Shown piece after piece: positions 35,501 to 46,831 of a stretch of 64,000 bases of DNA. Position numbers and translations under genes: made by a program. The stretch comes from Vitrella brassicaformis. Its lineage: Eukaryota; Sar; Vitrellaceae. Position 1 is the first letter of the stretch. Each line of letters begins with the position of its first letter. Below the pieces are notes generated by a model that had not been told where the DNA came from, did no database searches, and was given only the letters and a program-made list of their open reading frames with translations. The DNA is taken from assembly GCA_001179505.1 (NCBI GenBank), contig CDMY01000531.1, forward strand, positions 38,101 to 102,100. Reading direction: 5' to 3'.

Positions 35501-37689
35501 ACAGATGGATCGAAGACACACACACACACAGGCGTCTTCGTGCGTGTAGGGCATTGTTTGCGTGTTGTACAAAACTCACCCGGGTTGTTGGCGGTTTGTA
35601 TGCCAGCGATGGCGAGGTACTTGCCGGTGGGGTCGAACTGCAGCTTGTCTATCCTGACCTTCAAGTTGCGCGTCTCAGGCAACCTGACACACACGTGAGA
35701 TGCCGTGCCGTGTGTTTGTCCGGCTGGTGTGTGTGTGTCTGTGTGTGCGTGTTTACTCTTCGAGCTTGAGCTGGTGCTTGCTGTTGCCCTCCATGTCAAA
35801 CACGTCTACCTGCTCAATGGCACAGAGGGAGAGAGGGGGGGGAGGGATGTGTGTGGTGCGTGTCATCGCCGTGTGTGTGGTTGGTGTACCCTCTTGGTTT
35901 GGTCCTGCTGCACGAAGTTGATCGCGAACCTTTCAGTGGCGCCGCTCCACTGCCACGCCGTCGCCATGCACCGACCTGAAACGCCATGCATGTGCACATC
36001 GACGCTGCTGTGTGTGTGGGTGAGATGTAGGTAGGTACCTTGTGTGGTGATGCCGACTTCAACGGGTTCAACGGGCTCCAGGGTCCTCATGGTTAGCTCG
36101 TCCCTGCCACTCGTGTCCGGCAGCTGACGACAGACACAACAGATAAACAATGCCACTCTGCTCTCTGGTAGTCGAGTGTGCCTCCCTCCCCTACTTGTAT
36201 GATCGACACGTATCGCGCCAAATGCGGCTTAGCGCCATCAAACTCCGCAACCTGCACATGCACACGCAGACATACACAGTGCCCGGCACTCTCTCTCTTT
36301 GCAGACAGGTCAGCTTACAATCAGCCCTGACGCTGAGGGGTTCCACCTGCATTGCATTGCGCACATCGATGGCAATGCACACCCTTTCTGCATGTTGTTC
36401 TTTCCCTCTCTCACCTCATTTCGAACCGCCCATCGGCAGACCCAGAGTGCAGCTTGGCCTTGCCCGGCAGCGGATGCGGCTCCTGATGCATGGATGGGCT
36501 CACCACGGCGTTGGCTTTCCCGCCCTTAGCGGATTTCTTGAGCAGGTCGTATATGGTGATGTAGGCGGACGTGTCGTCCTCCTCACAACGAAACGCCACA
36601 GCCACCAACGCGGCACCCTACACACACACACACAACGATGACATGGATGCTTGGGGGTTGGATGGAGGCAAGGGTACCTGTGGGGATGGCTTGAACGCGG
36701 CCACTGGCTGCTCCTCCATCTTTATGTGGGCGGTGGGTGAGGTGCTGCCCGCCAACGTGGAGCCAACAAACACATCCAGACCCTTCAAACAGGCATCCTG
36801 CATGCCATGCACATGACGGACGCACGCAAACATGGTCCACAAATCGTCTTACGAGCGACACAGTGGGTGAGTAGGTACCTTTGCGAATGCATACTCATCC
36901 CCCCTGTGAATTGGACTGTCGGCCACACGCCGCTGAACGCAAACTCCCGCTCCTGACATGACAACACCATACACAACACAACAGCACAACGACCGTCGTG
37001 ACACCGCATGTGTGCTGCGCCCTAGCTGGCTGTGTGTACTTGGTGACTGACCCATGTTCCGTCGCTCGCCCTCCACACGTTGACTACGGACGCGTTCCTC
37101 TCGAGAGTTATCTGCAGACATACACACACACACAGGTGACCACAGGGCCCCATTGTGTGTGTGTGTCTGTCTGTCTGTGTGTGTGTGTGTGACCAGGTGT
37201 TTGCCCGCCGCCGAGAGGCACACTTGGTCGACCTCTGACTGCAGCGATACTGAGGCACACATGACACACGCAGCAACACACAGTACACACGGGGCGAGTG
37301 CCGTGCAATGAGTGCCATGCATTCCCCCGCAAGCCTTTGATTTTGAGCGGACCTTGTATCTCTTTGGGAGGCGTCTTGCCCTTGCTCTTGAGGTCCACTA
37401 TCGTTATCCTCCTCCTCGACTCATCCAGCATCATCATCTGACCAGCAATCAACCGACCACCGACACGACACAACAAACAAACAAAACATGCCATCCTGTG
37501 CCCCTCTCTGGCAGCAACACGAGGGTCGCCTCCGCCCTTTCAGTGTGTGCGATGCCCAGTGGTGCCGCTTACACTGTCGCCGTCCTCCGATACCGTGGCC
37601 ATCCTTTTTCCGTCACAGAGTTTGTCATACTTCTCCGTCTGCAAGTTCAACACGGCCACGTGGCTGGAAGTCTCTATCAAGGTCTTCAT
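32525..37689 (-). CDS. WD40-type propeller fused to an APH-like kinase domain
   Basis: From ATG 37689 a chain of short exons encodes propeller-like blades (RRRITIVDLKSKGKTP; ITLERNASVVNVWRASDGTW; VRIDKLQFDPTGKYLAIAG; FAAVWDVSTEALG; ETSIHLWNPM). It continues without a stop or phase break through 35217-34925 and 34845-34747 into 34659-34504 (WVPEFKQTRELLAKTTVFKA), 34431-33549, 33457-32687 and 32544-32525. The second half has a Pro/Ser linker, then a kinase-like fold: GTGFITKSM (candidate lysine), VSVNLVEALLHIHRRH, HNDFHVKNVL (catalytic loop with D and N) and VIDLEA (metal-binding D). H-N-D-F-H-x-x-N and D-L-E resemble aminoglycoside phosphotransferase/choline kinase-type enzymes rather than Ser/Thr kinases. 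The end is a Lys/Glu coiled coil and QLGKGHADGM before ELFPCA. Substrate unknown. Confidence 0.6.
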
Positions 37690-38602
37690 CGTCGATGCTA
37701 TCGGCTGGGCAGTGGGCACCCAGCGATTCGAACGCCGGAAGCGGTCCTTTTCAATTGGTTTTTTCGATGGTCTTACAGCAGCGGCCCGGCCGCAACAGGC
37801 TGCACGACGCTTATCAACGCCAGAACGAACGGAACGCTTGTGCGTGCTCTTAGCTCTTATGCTCCTTTTCAGCTGCCACTGCGAGCTTTTTCCCGATCGC
37901 TTTCTTTCTCCGGTCCTGATCTCGCTGCAGCCCTCTAGGCGACGTATCTAGATATCCCCACTCGTGTCTGGTGTGTGTGGTTGGTGATCGTGGGTGGGGC
38001 TGCCATTTTGCAAAGGAGACCTTGCTGGTTTGTGTATGCGTTCGATGGCTCATCCAAACGAGCTGAGGGTACGAGAGCAATACAATGCACTCGCACACAC
38101 ACACTTCGTTCCACTCAGCCAACCAAACAGACAGGCAACCAGACCAATAGATATCGTATCGACACATACAGGTGCATGAATATGGAAAGGAGAGGACGCC
38201 TGCATCCATCCACTCACGCATCAGAGGCATGGAGTGCACAGCCAGCCATGCAGCAGGCAGCTGATCTACCCACCTACAGCGGGGAGCGAGCTACAGAGAG
38301 GATGACAGGCAGCACCCCATAACCGACCGACCGACCGACTCCATCACCCCCCCTGAACACAACACACGGCACACCGCAGTGTATTAGGGCAGCTGTGATC
38401 TGCTGTGTACCTCCGCTGCCTCTCCTTCGCCGCTGCCGTCATCCATATCGTCGCTATCATCGCCACCGTCGCCGTCTGCAGCACACACAAACATGAAAGG
38501 CCCGTCATACACACCCACGTGTATGAGCGCACCATTCTCACTATCATCCTCCGGCTGCTGCTGTGGCGGTTGTTGTGGTGGCTGTTGCTGCTGCTCTTGT
38601 AC
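37690..38602. other. Spacer with no supported gene
   Basis: About 910 bp between the propeller-gene start and the 3' end of the F-box-like gene. GACC and ACAG repeats occur near 38115 and 38320-38340. TTAGCTCTT at 37855 is a weaker form of the promoter word. No exon supported. Confidence 0.4.
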
Positions 38603-40100
38603 TTAGCCGTCGAACACGAAGGGCGCCACCGGCCCCAGCGCCACACGAGCCAGGGCGGTGGTCAGCGGGAGGTAGTCCTTGCAATCACCACTGTCGTCAC
38701 CCACACATGCCTCGGTCGTGTCGAGCACTATATTCACTGAAGAGAAGCGAAGGGAAGAGGCCACAGACTACAGTTGACCAGCAGATCTGCTTGTGTGTCA
38801 GCCTGACCGTTGTCAGCGTGCGATGGGTCATTCGCCCAAATGGTGATCCACGCGACGAATGAATGGCTGCTGTCGGTGAGCACCAGCTGCCGCCGCGTAT
38901 TCACACTAATCTCTTGGTACGGCGGCCGGAGTGCGCGGCGTATCGTGGTGCGAGTTGCTGTCGTAGTGCATCCCTCCACTGGCGTGTGGGGTGACTGGGT
39001 GAAGAGGTCATGCAGGCGGCCGCCACCAACGTACCTGAACCAACGTCACAATCAAAGACGCCCCCCTCTTGCAGGCCGCCTACACACCTCTTGAGGTCTG
39101 TGAGGGTTCCATCGGGGTCCTCGTCGCAAGTTTCCTCGTAATGCAGGATGATCGTGCTCTTGACGAACGACGACAGCGACGCATACGTCTCCAGGCAACC
39201 GGAAACGCTCCAGTCCCTCCACCATCGTTCGATGCCGCTCCTCACTGGCGGGTCGTGCTGTAGTCGGTGCTGCTGGTACAGATGGCCGGCAGGGAGGGGC
39301 GGGTCGACCTCCACCAGGAAGTTAGGCTCGTCTCGGACGGCCCGCACCTCCTCACCATGGCGGAACAGCTGCATGCAGCTGCCGTTCCCGAAGTCGACGT
39401 GGCGGCCGACCATGATCAGCTGCGCCAACACACGAGCTATCGAACTATACGCCTACACGACATCACACACACAGAAAGGGGCGGGGAGAGAACAGAGAAG
39501 GAAGAATGGACGAGGCCTCTCTGTCCTCTCCCGCCCGTATATATGTGTGTGTGTGCCTTACCGTCTTATTGGCGTGTGTGCGGATGTCATCTGCCGTGAT
39601 GTTGACGGGCAGAGTGCAGTAGCCGAACTGGCTGGCCAGCTGCAGCACCTCTCGCACCTCATCCCATCGCCCGCCGTGCTCGGCTATCCACACGGCCGCG
39701 AGCAGCTCAGCCGTCGGCAGGGACTGGTCAAACTGCACCAGCTGCAGCCGACTGTTGACGCCATCTCCATCACGGGCAAGCGAGTTGGCGAGGCGGGTGC
39801 GCAGCTCGCCCGCCCCGAAGAGATGTCTGAGCCATTCGCAGGTGCTTCTCAGACGCAGTATGTCCTTGTGGCTGAGCAAGAAGCACGTTCGGCGGCCGCG
39901 GAAGATGTATGTGAAGGGATGCTGTTGTTCCCCTTCTTCCTGGACAGGGAGGCCGAGCAGCCTCCGCGTTCTGTGAAAGCCACGACGCCTGTAGGCAGGA
40001 CAGGCAAGACATGCAAACAGAGCAGACACAGCGCATCTGCTATGATTCATACTCCAACGTTCACACCGCACCCATCGAGCTCTCCTTACCTTGTCGTCAT
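38603..40100 (-). CDS. F-box-like protein, function unknown
   Basis: Five exons (40100-40090, 39988-39562, 39452-39088, 39034-38808, 38736-38603) sum to 387 aa with consistent phases. Near the N-terminus, FLLSHKDILRLRSTCEWLRH has the L-x-x-x-D-x-L-x-L-R-x-x-C-x-x-L-R spacing of an F-box-type helical motif, though without the leading Leu-Pro. The remainder is globular (LLAAVWIAEHGGRWDEVREV; QLIMVGRHVDFGNGSCMQLF; EISVNTRRQLVLTDSSHSFV) and ends ARVALGPVAPFVFDG, without WD40, LRR or Kelch repeats. The first exon is only 11 nt. If truly F-box, it would link a substrate to an SCF ubiquitin ligase; that is inference. Confidence 0.6.
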
Positions 40101-40171
40101 GGCGTCGACCTTTCTCTCTCCCCCCCTCCCCTCCACCCACCTCTCACGGTTTCATGAAGCACCCTAGGGGC

Positions 40172-40179
40172 GCGAGCTT
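40172..40179 (-). promoter_or_regulatory. Candidate core promoter motif (AAGCTCGC)
   Basis: Lies in the 139-bp gap between the F-box-like start (40100, -) and the Ubl/RING start (40240, +); reads GAAGCTCGCG on the minus strand. Confidence 0.4.
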
Positions 40180-40239
40180 CTTCTCCAATCGCCGTCTTTC
40201 TCCGGAACGAACGATGATCTGAATCGGTTCTCTGGCGAG

Positions 40240-42282
40240 ATGCAGTTGTTTGTTCGGCTGGGCGATAGAATAGAAGATGGGTGGCCGGGCGCTCAAGCGA
40301 GAAATAAGGTAACCACCTATTGGTAACCACACACCTCCGCCACTGCATCTTGCACAAGCATGCTGATCTGCCTGTGTGCTTGCAGGTAGCTGATGTGTGT
40401 AAGCAGCTGGACGATGTGTGCCAGCAGCTGGACGTCCCATCCGATGCGCTCCGGCTGGCCTTCGAAGGCATACTGGTACATCCACACACGCGACAAAAGA
40501 GCAACGACATAGATAGAGTGCCACAGGATTGCATGTGTTTTCTTCCTCTCTGTCCGTGTGTGCACCAAGCAGCTTGAGCCCGAGAAGAGCCTCCACTACG
40601 GCATCGATCATGGCTGCACGCTGAGTCGCTACTTCGTCAAGTCGGGCCGTGTGTGGCTGGTGAAGTCACTGGGCGAGGCCGCCGCAGGTGCACAGGCGGA
40701 CGGACAATGTTGCGGGATGGATCATGCACATGGATGTTTGCCTGCGGCAATCAGCCTACTTCTTCCCATTCCCGAACTCCATTCCCCTTTCTGAAAGGGA
40801 TACATTGGAGGTGGGTGTGGGCGACACACAAACACACAAGGGCACGGCAGCTGGTGTACGTGTGCTGTGAACGGCAGCTGGAGATCCCTAGCAGATGTCT
40901 TCACAATCGTCTTCGGCTCGCCACCGCTCACGGCAGAGGCAAAGAGCATGTACGCAAACAGGCACGCAGGCAGGCAGACAGGCAGGCACCACACAGATGA
41001 GGCAGACATCATGTATGTGTTTCCTTGACGTGGTCTTCTGTCGCCTTCTTTCGCAGATCCTGCAGGTCGTCGGCTTGAGTGGCAGGCTCATGCCCATATT
41101 CGGGCTCTTCCAAGTGCTCTCGGCGTCGCGTGTGCGGAAAAGTACGCACACACCCACAAAGGCGCACAGGGAGCATGAAGCACACATTCTCAACTCTATC
41201 TGTGTGCATTTGCATGAGCAGTCGCTGAGTATGTCAAGTTCCAGCTCATGCGCCATCTGAGGGGCATGCAGAGCACCATTCGGCCCCTCATCGAAGACGT
41301 CGACCGCGAGCTGATCGACGAGGAGGCCATCCGTGTCATCCAGTGCCGTCTGATGGTGTCTTCTGCTGCTGGGGAACTTCGACTCTTGGCGGAGCTGGCT
41401 GATGTAGGCCACAGCACTCGTTTCGATCGGCTGCTTGTGTCCATCAAGCACACACATGGCATGGATGCTTGTCGCATTTTCAGGCGAGTCGACAGATCGC
41501 AATCCTCAAGACGACCGCCCAGGACCAGCTCAACGAGCTCAGGTGGACATAAGGCACACACGCACACACGTTGGCAACATAGATCCAAAGCACTTACTTG
41601 TCGCCGTGTGCTGCTCAGAAACAAGGACGAGGCCGTGAGTGAGCTGACGCGGCGGGAGGAGTCTGCCATGTGTGAGACGAAGGACCAGAAGAAGCAGATC
41701 TCTGTCCTCACCAAGACTACCCGGGACCAGGGGGCCACCATCGGCAAGCAGGCGGCGACAATTGAGGAGCTGCAGGGCTCCAGCATCAGCAAGGACGCCG
41801 AGATCGCTCGGCTGGGGCGCCAGGACGCATCGCTCGACGCAGAGCGGCTGCGGGGCGACCGACTGCATCAGATCAGCGCCGCCGCGAGGTGGGCTGCATG
41901 GTGACCAACATTGACGCAGAGATGGCCCGACTGACGAAGCTCAAGGGCGCGGCCACCTCTGCGCTGGCCGAGAGGGAGAGGGCGGAGGAGGAGAGTGAGG
42001 CCGCCTGCATGGCATGCCTGTCAGAGCCACGGGCTATCATTCTGCCATGCGGTATGTGTGTGATGCGCTATGCACGGGGGAGGGAGGGGAGAAAAAACAC
42101 ACAGTCATTGTGTTTGTGCTCGGTGTGTCTGTATGTAATCAGGGTGCAAGTGCTACTGTGCAGCGTGCCATTCTCGCATTCTGGCGGGCCCGCCACAGCG
42201 CAATCCTGACGACATGATCGATGAGGAGGAGGAAAAGCCAGAACCGACACCAAAATGCCCCCTGTGCAGAAAGCCATTTTGA
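40240..42282 (+). CDS. Ubiquitin-like domain / coiled-coil / RING protein, candidate E3 ligase
   Basis: Eleven exons (40240-40308, 40386-40475, 40573-40687, 40755-40810, 40878-40949, 41057-41141, 41222-41355, 41484-41542, 41619-41888, 41975-42051, 42143-42282) sum to 388 aa in phase. Residues 1-85 read as a ubiquitin-like fold: MQLFVRLGD, VADVCKQLDDVCQQLDVPSD, ALRLAFEGILLEPEKSLHYG and CTLS, matching the beta-grasp order around ubiquitin's RLIFAGKQLEDG. The middle has a hydrophobic part and a long coiled coil (TRREESAMCETKDQKKQISV; AATIEELQG). The C-terminus is a RING: CMACLSEPRAIILPCG, CKCYCAACHSRIL, then after an acidic insert CPLCRKPF. Ubl plus C-terminal RING suggests a ubiquitin ligase. 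The 41889-41974 segment can be read as intron or as coding in another frame. Confidence 0.82.
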
Positions 42283-42685
42283 CTCATGACACAGACAGCC
42301 GGGCGGGGCAAAGAAAGGGGCGAGTCGTCTTGGGTGTTCCATGACCTTTTCCGGGTGAAGACGTCGCGCATCATGCCGATTCAATGGGCATTCATCCGGC
42401 CGATAGCGCGCAATAGCCGAGCGCAAGAGTTTACGACGACGTCGTGTAACGGTTGTGGGCCTGGGGGCTTGATTCTCCACCGAAGCCTCTTTGTTGTCCT
42501 TCCGAGTTTCCCTCTTTGTCCTTCCCGTCATGGCGAGATGTTCTCGACGAGAGACAAGAGACGAACCAAATATAACTAGTTTTTTTTCCTGACAGAATGC
42601 GCACAGCGCCCATTTCCTCAGCTTCTGCCCTCTCTCGCTCGTATCTGCTCCATTTTCGCCTCCCCGCGGCTGGTGTTTGCCTCAC
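42283..42685. other. Spacer and 5' flank of the glutamine-rich gene
   Basis: About 400 bp. A TTGTTGTCCTTCC...GAGATGTTCTCGACGAGAGA stretch (42490-42557) resembles 43995-44045 in front of the pseudogene at 44.1 kb. No exon supported. Confidence 0.45.
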
Positions 42686-43650
42686 ATGCCTCGCCACGGC
42701 CTATCCCACATGACCCTGCACACGCGCACTTCAGACGTCTACGTGACTTGAAGCCATCGCTCGTCTCGAGGCGCGGAAGCCCAGTACGTTGCTCGCGGGA
42801 GGAGGTCGAGAAGGTGAAGAGCAAGTTGCAGAAGGAGCACGAGATGGCTATGCTGGTCAAGTTGAGGGACGAGTGCCTCAAGGCTGCGAGTGAGGCGATG
42901 GGTAGGGACGAGGGCAAGGGCAAGGGTCACGCCTCGACCCAAACGAATGTCGTCGCTGTTGAGGTGAGCAGGGAGGGGAGGCAGGCCGCGGGAGAACCTC
43001 TGTGTCTGTCATCTTCATCGGTCTCTGTGTCTCTGTATTCCTTTCTGTGTGTCTGCAGAGTAGTGGTGAGTCGCAGACGGAGGAGATGCCATCGCCTCCC
43101 AATGCCGTTGACCAGTCGCCTGCTGACAACGCTGCTGAGGAGCCACCTGCTGACGAGCAGCCGCCGACTCACCAGGTTGGATAAACGACATACGCGATAT
43201 ACACGACAGCTCTGACAAGTGCCGCTTCTGTTCTTTCCCTTTCCCCTTCTCCAGCAGCCGTTTCTGCAGGGTGAGATCGCCGATGAGGCCGCCACTGTGC
43301 AGACCAAGCAGTGGTTGGGCCAGAATGTCGAGCTGCCCGGTCAGTCCCCTGACGCCTTCAAGCCTGTCGCGTACTTCGGCACGCAGCCGGAGGGCAGCGA
43401 TCGGTCGTGCTACAACAGCCCGCCCCCCAACTATCGCGTGGATGCGGACGCCTTTCATCCCCCGCACTTCGGCCAAGTGGCTGACCAGCAGCCGCCGCCA
43501 ATGGAGCCACAGCCACAGCAGGATGGCCAGGGAGTACAGCAGCAGCAGCACCAGCAGCTGCACCAGCAAGAAGCTGATGTGGTGGAATCGTGGGAGAAGC
43601 CCGTGTTAGCGCTGGCGCCACGTGCGTGTGTTTTCTGGAAGCGCGCATGA
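42686..43650 (+). CDS. Glutamine/proline-rich protein, function unknown
   Basis: Four exons (42686-42736, 42802-42963, 43059-43175, 43255-43650) are in phase. The start exon encodes MPRHGLSHMTLHTRTSD. A helix follows (EVEKVKSKLQKEHEMAMLVK), then an acidic Pro-rich linker (EEPPADEQPPTHQ). A more ordered region has QWLGQNVELPGQSPDAFKPV, YNSPPPNYRVDADAFHPPHF and a Gln-rich tract before FWKRA. The start is chosen because the alternative frame has no ATG until 42844. Family not recognised. It is the only gene between the Ubl/RING gene and the kinase pseudogene. Confidence 0.55.
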
Positions 43651-44086
43651 GTATGGGTGTGCGCTGCAGTGCGCATCCCAAGTGGTCAGTGTCTGCCGCG
43701 TACTTGTCCAGGTACGCACGACGAAAGAGAGAGTCTCAGAGCAGAAGCAAGCCATTCTTCACCCTGTTCTCTGGTCCTCTGCTCACAGACCATCGCCTGA
43801 TTTTATACTTTCACACTCGCGCATCGACCACGTATACGTAAGAGTCATGGACAGCACGAGTACGAGTTTGGTCCGTGCACCGTGCACCGTGCAGCGTGTT
43901 TGTGCACACAGGTCGTCATCGCCAGCAAGTACCACTGCTGCCGGTCCCTACGGTGACTCTCTCGCTCATCCTGCTCAGGGGTGCTCCTTCAGAAGTTGTT
44001 GTTGTCCTTCCCTCTTCGTGGCGAGAATTCTCGACAAGAGAGACGGGAGACAAATCAAAACATTTCCATAGGGGATCGAGGTCGTC

Positions 44087-46247
44087 TTGCGGCTTTCCAT
44101 TTCCTCAGCGTGCGGCGGACAGGTACGTATCCTCTCCTCACCCCCTCAACCACACACTACTAGTCTGCATCTCACGTGTCATGCATTGCACATCATGCGA
44201 TTGTTGACAGGTCGACGGCCCTGCACCGCACCGTCGATGGGTGCCCGAGTTCAAACAAACGAGGGAGCTGCTCGCCAAAACGACGGTCTTCAAGGCCATC
44301 GCCGCGCCGCGATTGCCAACTCACACACATACTACTTCTTAAAAACGGTACGCCACATGTGCACAGGACACATGCACAGGTCCACATGTGGAAGTCATCC
44401 GTCTGCGTCGTTTTCATCGGCAGGTGAGGTCGATGTCCATCAACCGCCGCCGTCGCTGCCGAGGCTTGATGATGAGAGGTTTGCGTCGCCCCGGACGGCG
44501 AGGGCGGACCCGCCCAATGTCAAGATCAAGCCGCCTTTGCCGCGGGGGAGCCCTGAGAGGGATGCTGCTGGCCTGCACATCCCCTTCACCGGCCCCTTCG
44601 GCCCCTCCAGCCCCACGGGCAGCCACCCCCCACCCTCCTACCTCCCTCCCCGGTCCTCGCCGTCACAGGCCCCTCCACTGTCCTCCATAGGACACACTGA
44701 CAAGGCGCCAGACAGCCCGGCCAGCGACGCAGCAACCACCACCAGCACCACCACCCCACTGCCATTCCTCGCCACGCTGGAGCCGGGCCTGCAGCTTGCG
44801 GGTAGCCTCAGAGCGGTTCGCCAGGGGCAGAAGGCCGACGTCGACGTGTGGACGGCCCGGGCCACCGGGGAGGGGGCCACCCCGGCTGGCACCTGGGTCG
44901 TCACCAAGTCGGTGTCCGGCCTTGTGCAGGCCGGCGTGGGTCGGGAGAAGGTGCGGGCCGCCGTGCAGCGAGACTCGGACACGCTGCGGCTGCTGTACTT
45001 TGCCGCCAGCGAGTTCCGGCAGCACCGGCTGCCCGATCTCCTGCACGGCCGGCGCCACACAGGGGTGAGGCGGTGCGTGCCTGAGTGGCTGGGGTTCCTC
45101 AGCCAAGAGGAGCTGGCGGCGGGCAAGGCGGCGTTGAGAGAGACGCGGGAGGGAGGGACGGCCGTGAGTAAGCGCATGACGGACCTGGTGGCTGAGGAGG
45201 GGGTTTGTTACCTGATGGGCATGGTTATGGGCACGACGGACCCAAGTAAGTAAAGCGGGGCGGACAGGAAAGAAAGGAAGGAACGTGCCACACGTACGCG
45301 CGCACGAGCCGTCATTGTGTGTGTCATGCATGCAGTGGGCCAAGTGTGGGGTGCCGACACCGTGGACCACCTCTGCCGTCCCCCCATCCCCAGCCGCCGC
45401 CCCCCTGGACCGCTGCTGCGCGGCGCGGTGTCGGTGAACATGGTCCTCGCCCTTCTCCACATCCACCGCCACCACCACATCACACACAACGACTTCCACT
45501 ACCGCAATGTGCTCGTGGCGGATGTGGAGACGGGTGAGGTCATGGTCATCGACTTCGAGAGCGCGCGCCACATGCAGCCAGACGGCAGCACCCAAGATGG
45601 GGAGCCCCGTCTCGTCACCCCCTTCGCCCCCCCTTCACCACGGCGTACCATCTTGACGCCACTCTGGAGGGGCGGGAGCTGGTCGACGAGACGGTGACCT
45701 ACGCCACCGACTGCATGGGCGCAGCCTTCTCCTTCATACTGCTGGCCTCCCCGACAGCCGCCACCGCCAAGGCCGTCATAAAACTGGCCGAAACGGAGCT
45801 GGAAGAGCTCCTCAAGGGGTGCGAGGCGGCCCGCAGCCAGCAGGGCGAAGGGGAGGCGGCCCAGGCGACGCGCGAGGGCGCCAGGGAGGCATACAAGGCA
45901 ACAGTGGCCAGCATCGCAGCGGCGGCCAGCAGCCACATGGAACAGGCCATCGAGGCCTCTGAGCAGCCCGAGGCGGCCAAGCAGCAGTGGAAGGCCCTCT
46001 GCGCCCTCAGCGTCCAGCTGTATCGCGAGCTGGGGATGGGCCACGGAGATGGGATGGGGCAGGTGGAAATGTGGGCGAGACTGGATACTTTCTACCATGA
46101 TGTGATGACTGGTAAGACAACACACCCACACACACACACACACGGAGATCAGGCAAGGGAAGAAGAAGAGCAGATGATGTGTCATTGGCATGCTGGGTGT
46201 ATGCGTGTTTTGCTTTCCTGCATGCAGAGCTTTTCTCATCTGCGTAG
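44087..46247 (+). pseudogene. Frameshifted inverted copy of the APH-like kinase part of the 32.5-37.7 kb gene
   Basis: Exons and introns match the minus-strand gene piece by piece: CGGQ with the same intron start; WVPEFKQTRELLAKTTVFKA (44211-44347); ARATGEGATPAGTWVVTKS; SEFRQHRLPDLLHGRRHTG; VSVNMVLALLHIHRHHH; HNDFHYRNVL; VIDFESARHM; and ELFSSA with a stop at 46245. Compared with its partner it lacks the propeller exons and an ATG. It has a 7-nt deletion near 44305 that leads to an early stop, and a 1-nt deletion near 45620 that shifts the frame between VIDFESARHM and TYATDCMGAAFSF. The intron after CGGQ is still nearly identical to its partner (about 100 bp), so the duplication looks fairly recent. 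The catalytic D and N are kept. Confidence 0.75.
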
Positions 46248-46335
46248 AAGCTGGTCATGGAGCTGTACAAGCAGCTGGGGTGGGGGCACGAGCATGTGGG
46301 CCTTGATGGATCAGTACTGCAGTGATGTCTTCACT
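46248..46335 (+). repeat. Extra degenerate copy of the terminal kinase exon segment
   Basis: Directly after the stop, GAGCTGTACAAGCAGCTGGG and, in another frame, MWALMDQYCSDVFTG before GTAAGG mirror ELYKQLGKGHADGM...MWELLDRY and the following donor of the minus-strand gene. The reading frame is broken between the two halves. Confidence 0.6.
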
Positions 46336-46439
46336 GGTAAGGCAACACCCACGCAAACAGGCAGACGAGAGAAAGAAGAGGAGCACATGTCATTTGACTG
46401 TGTCGCTGCTGGTTGCAGGAGTGCCCTCATTGGCAATCG

Positions 46440-46640
46440 CTGTCCACATTTTATATCTCGTGGTCTTATTTCTTCATGTCTCGGCTCAGCCGCTCTCGTG
46501 CTAAGGACATGCGCCTAACAGAAGTTTCTTACTGGGCCTCGGCGACAGATCAAGGCAGAGCCGCGACGAGCAGAGATAGCAGTGGAAATGGTAGGTGCGG
46601 GAATGCGACTCACATCCCTGCCTACATTTTATATTTGACG
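46440..46640 (+). other. Sequence resembling the 5' end of the gene at 55.98 kb
   Basis: 46440-46500 matches 55939-56000, including TCTCGTGGTC, TTCATGTCTCGGCT and the start codon (MSRL in both). Here the frame continues for about 35 codons (MSRLSRSRAKDMRLTEVSYW) to a possible GTAGGT donor. It may be a small gene or a relic. Confidence 0.4.
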
Positions 46641-46831
46641 AGTCTCTGACAGCTCCAGTATGCGTTATTTGATAGATGGCTGACTGAATTAATCCATGCC
46701 GGCTTACGTAATGTCTACATGTACACCAAACCGATGGACACTTCATTAAGGCGCTTATCTGACATCGCGTATACCAATAAAGTGTGGAAAACGACTTAGA
46801 GATATAAAGCGTCCGCCCTCATTGTCCAGGC

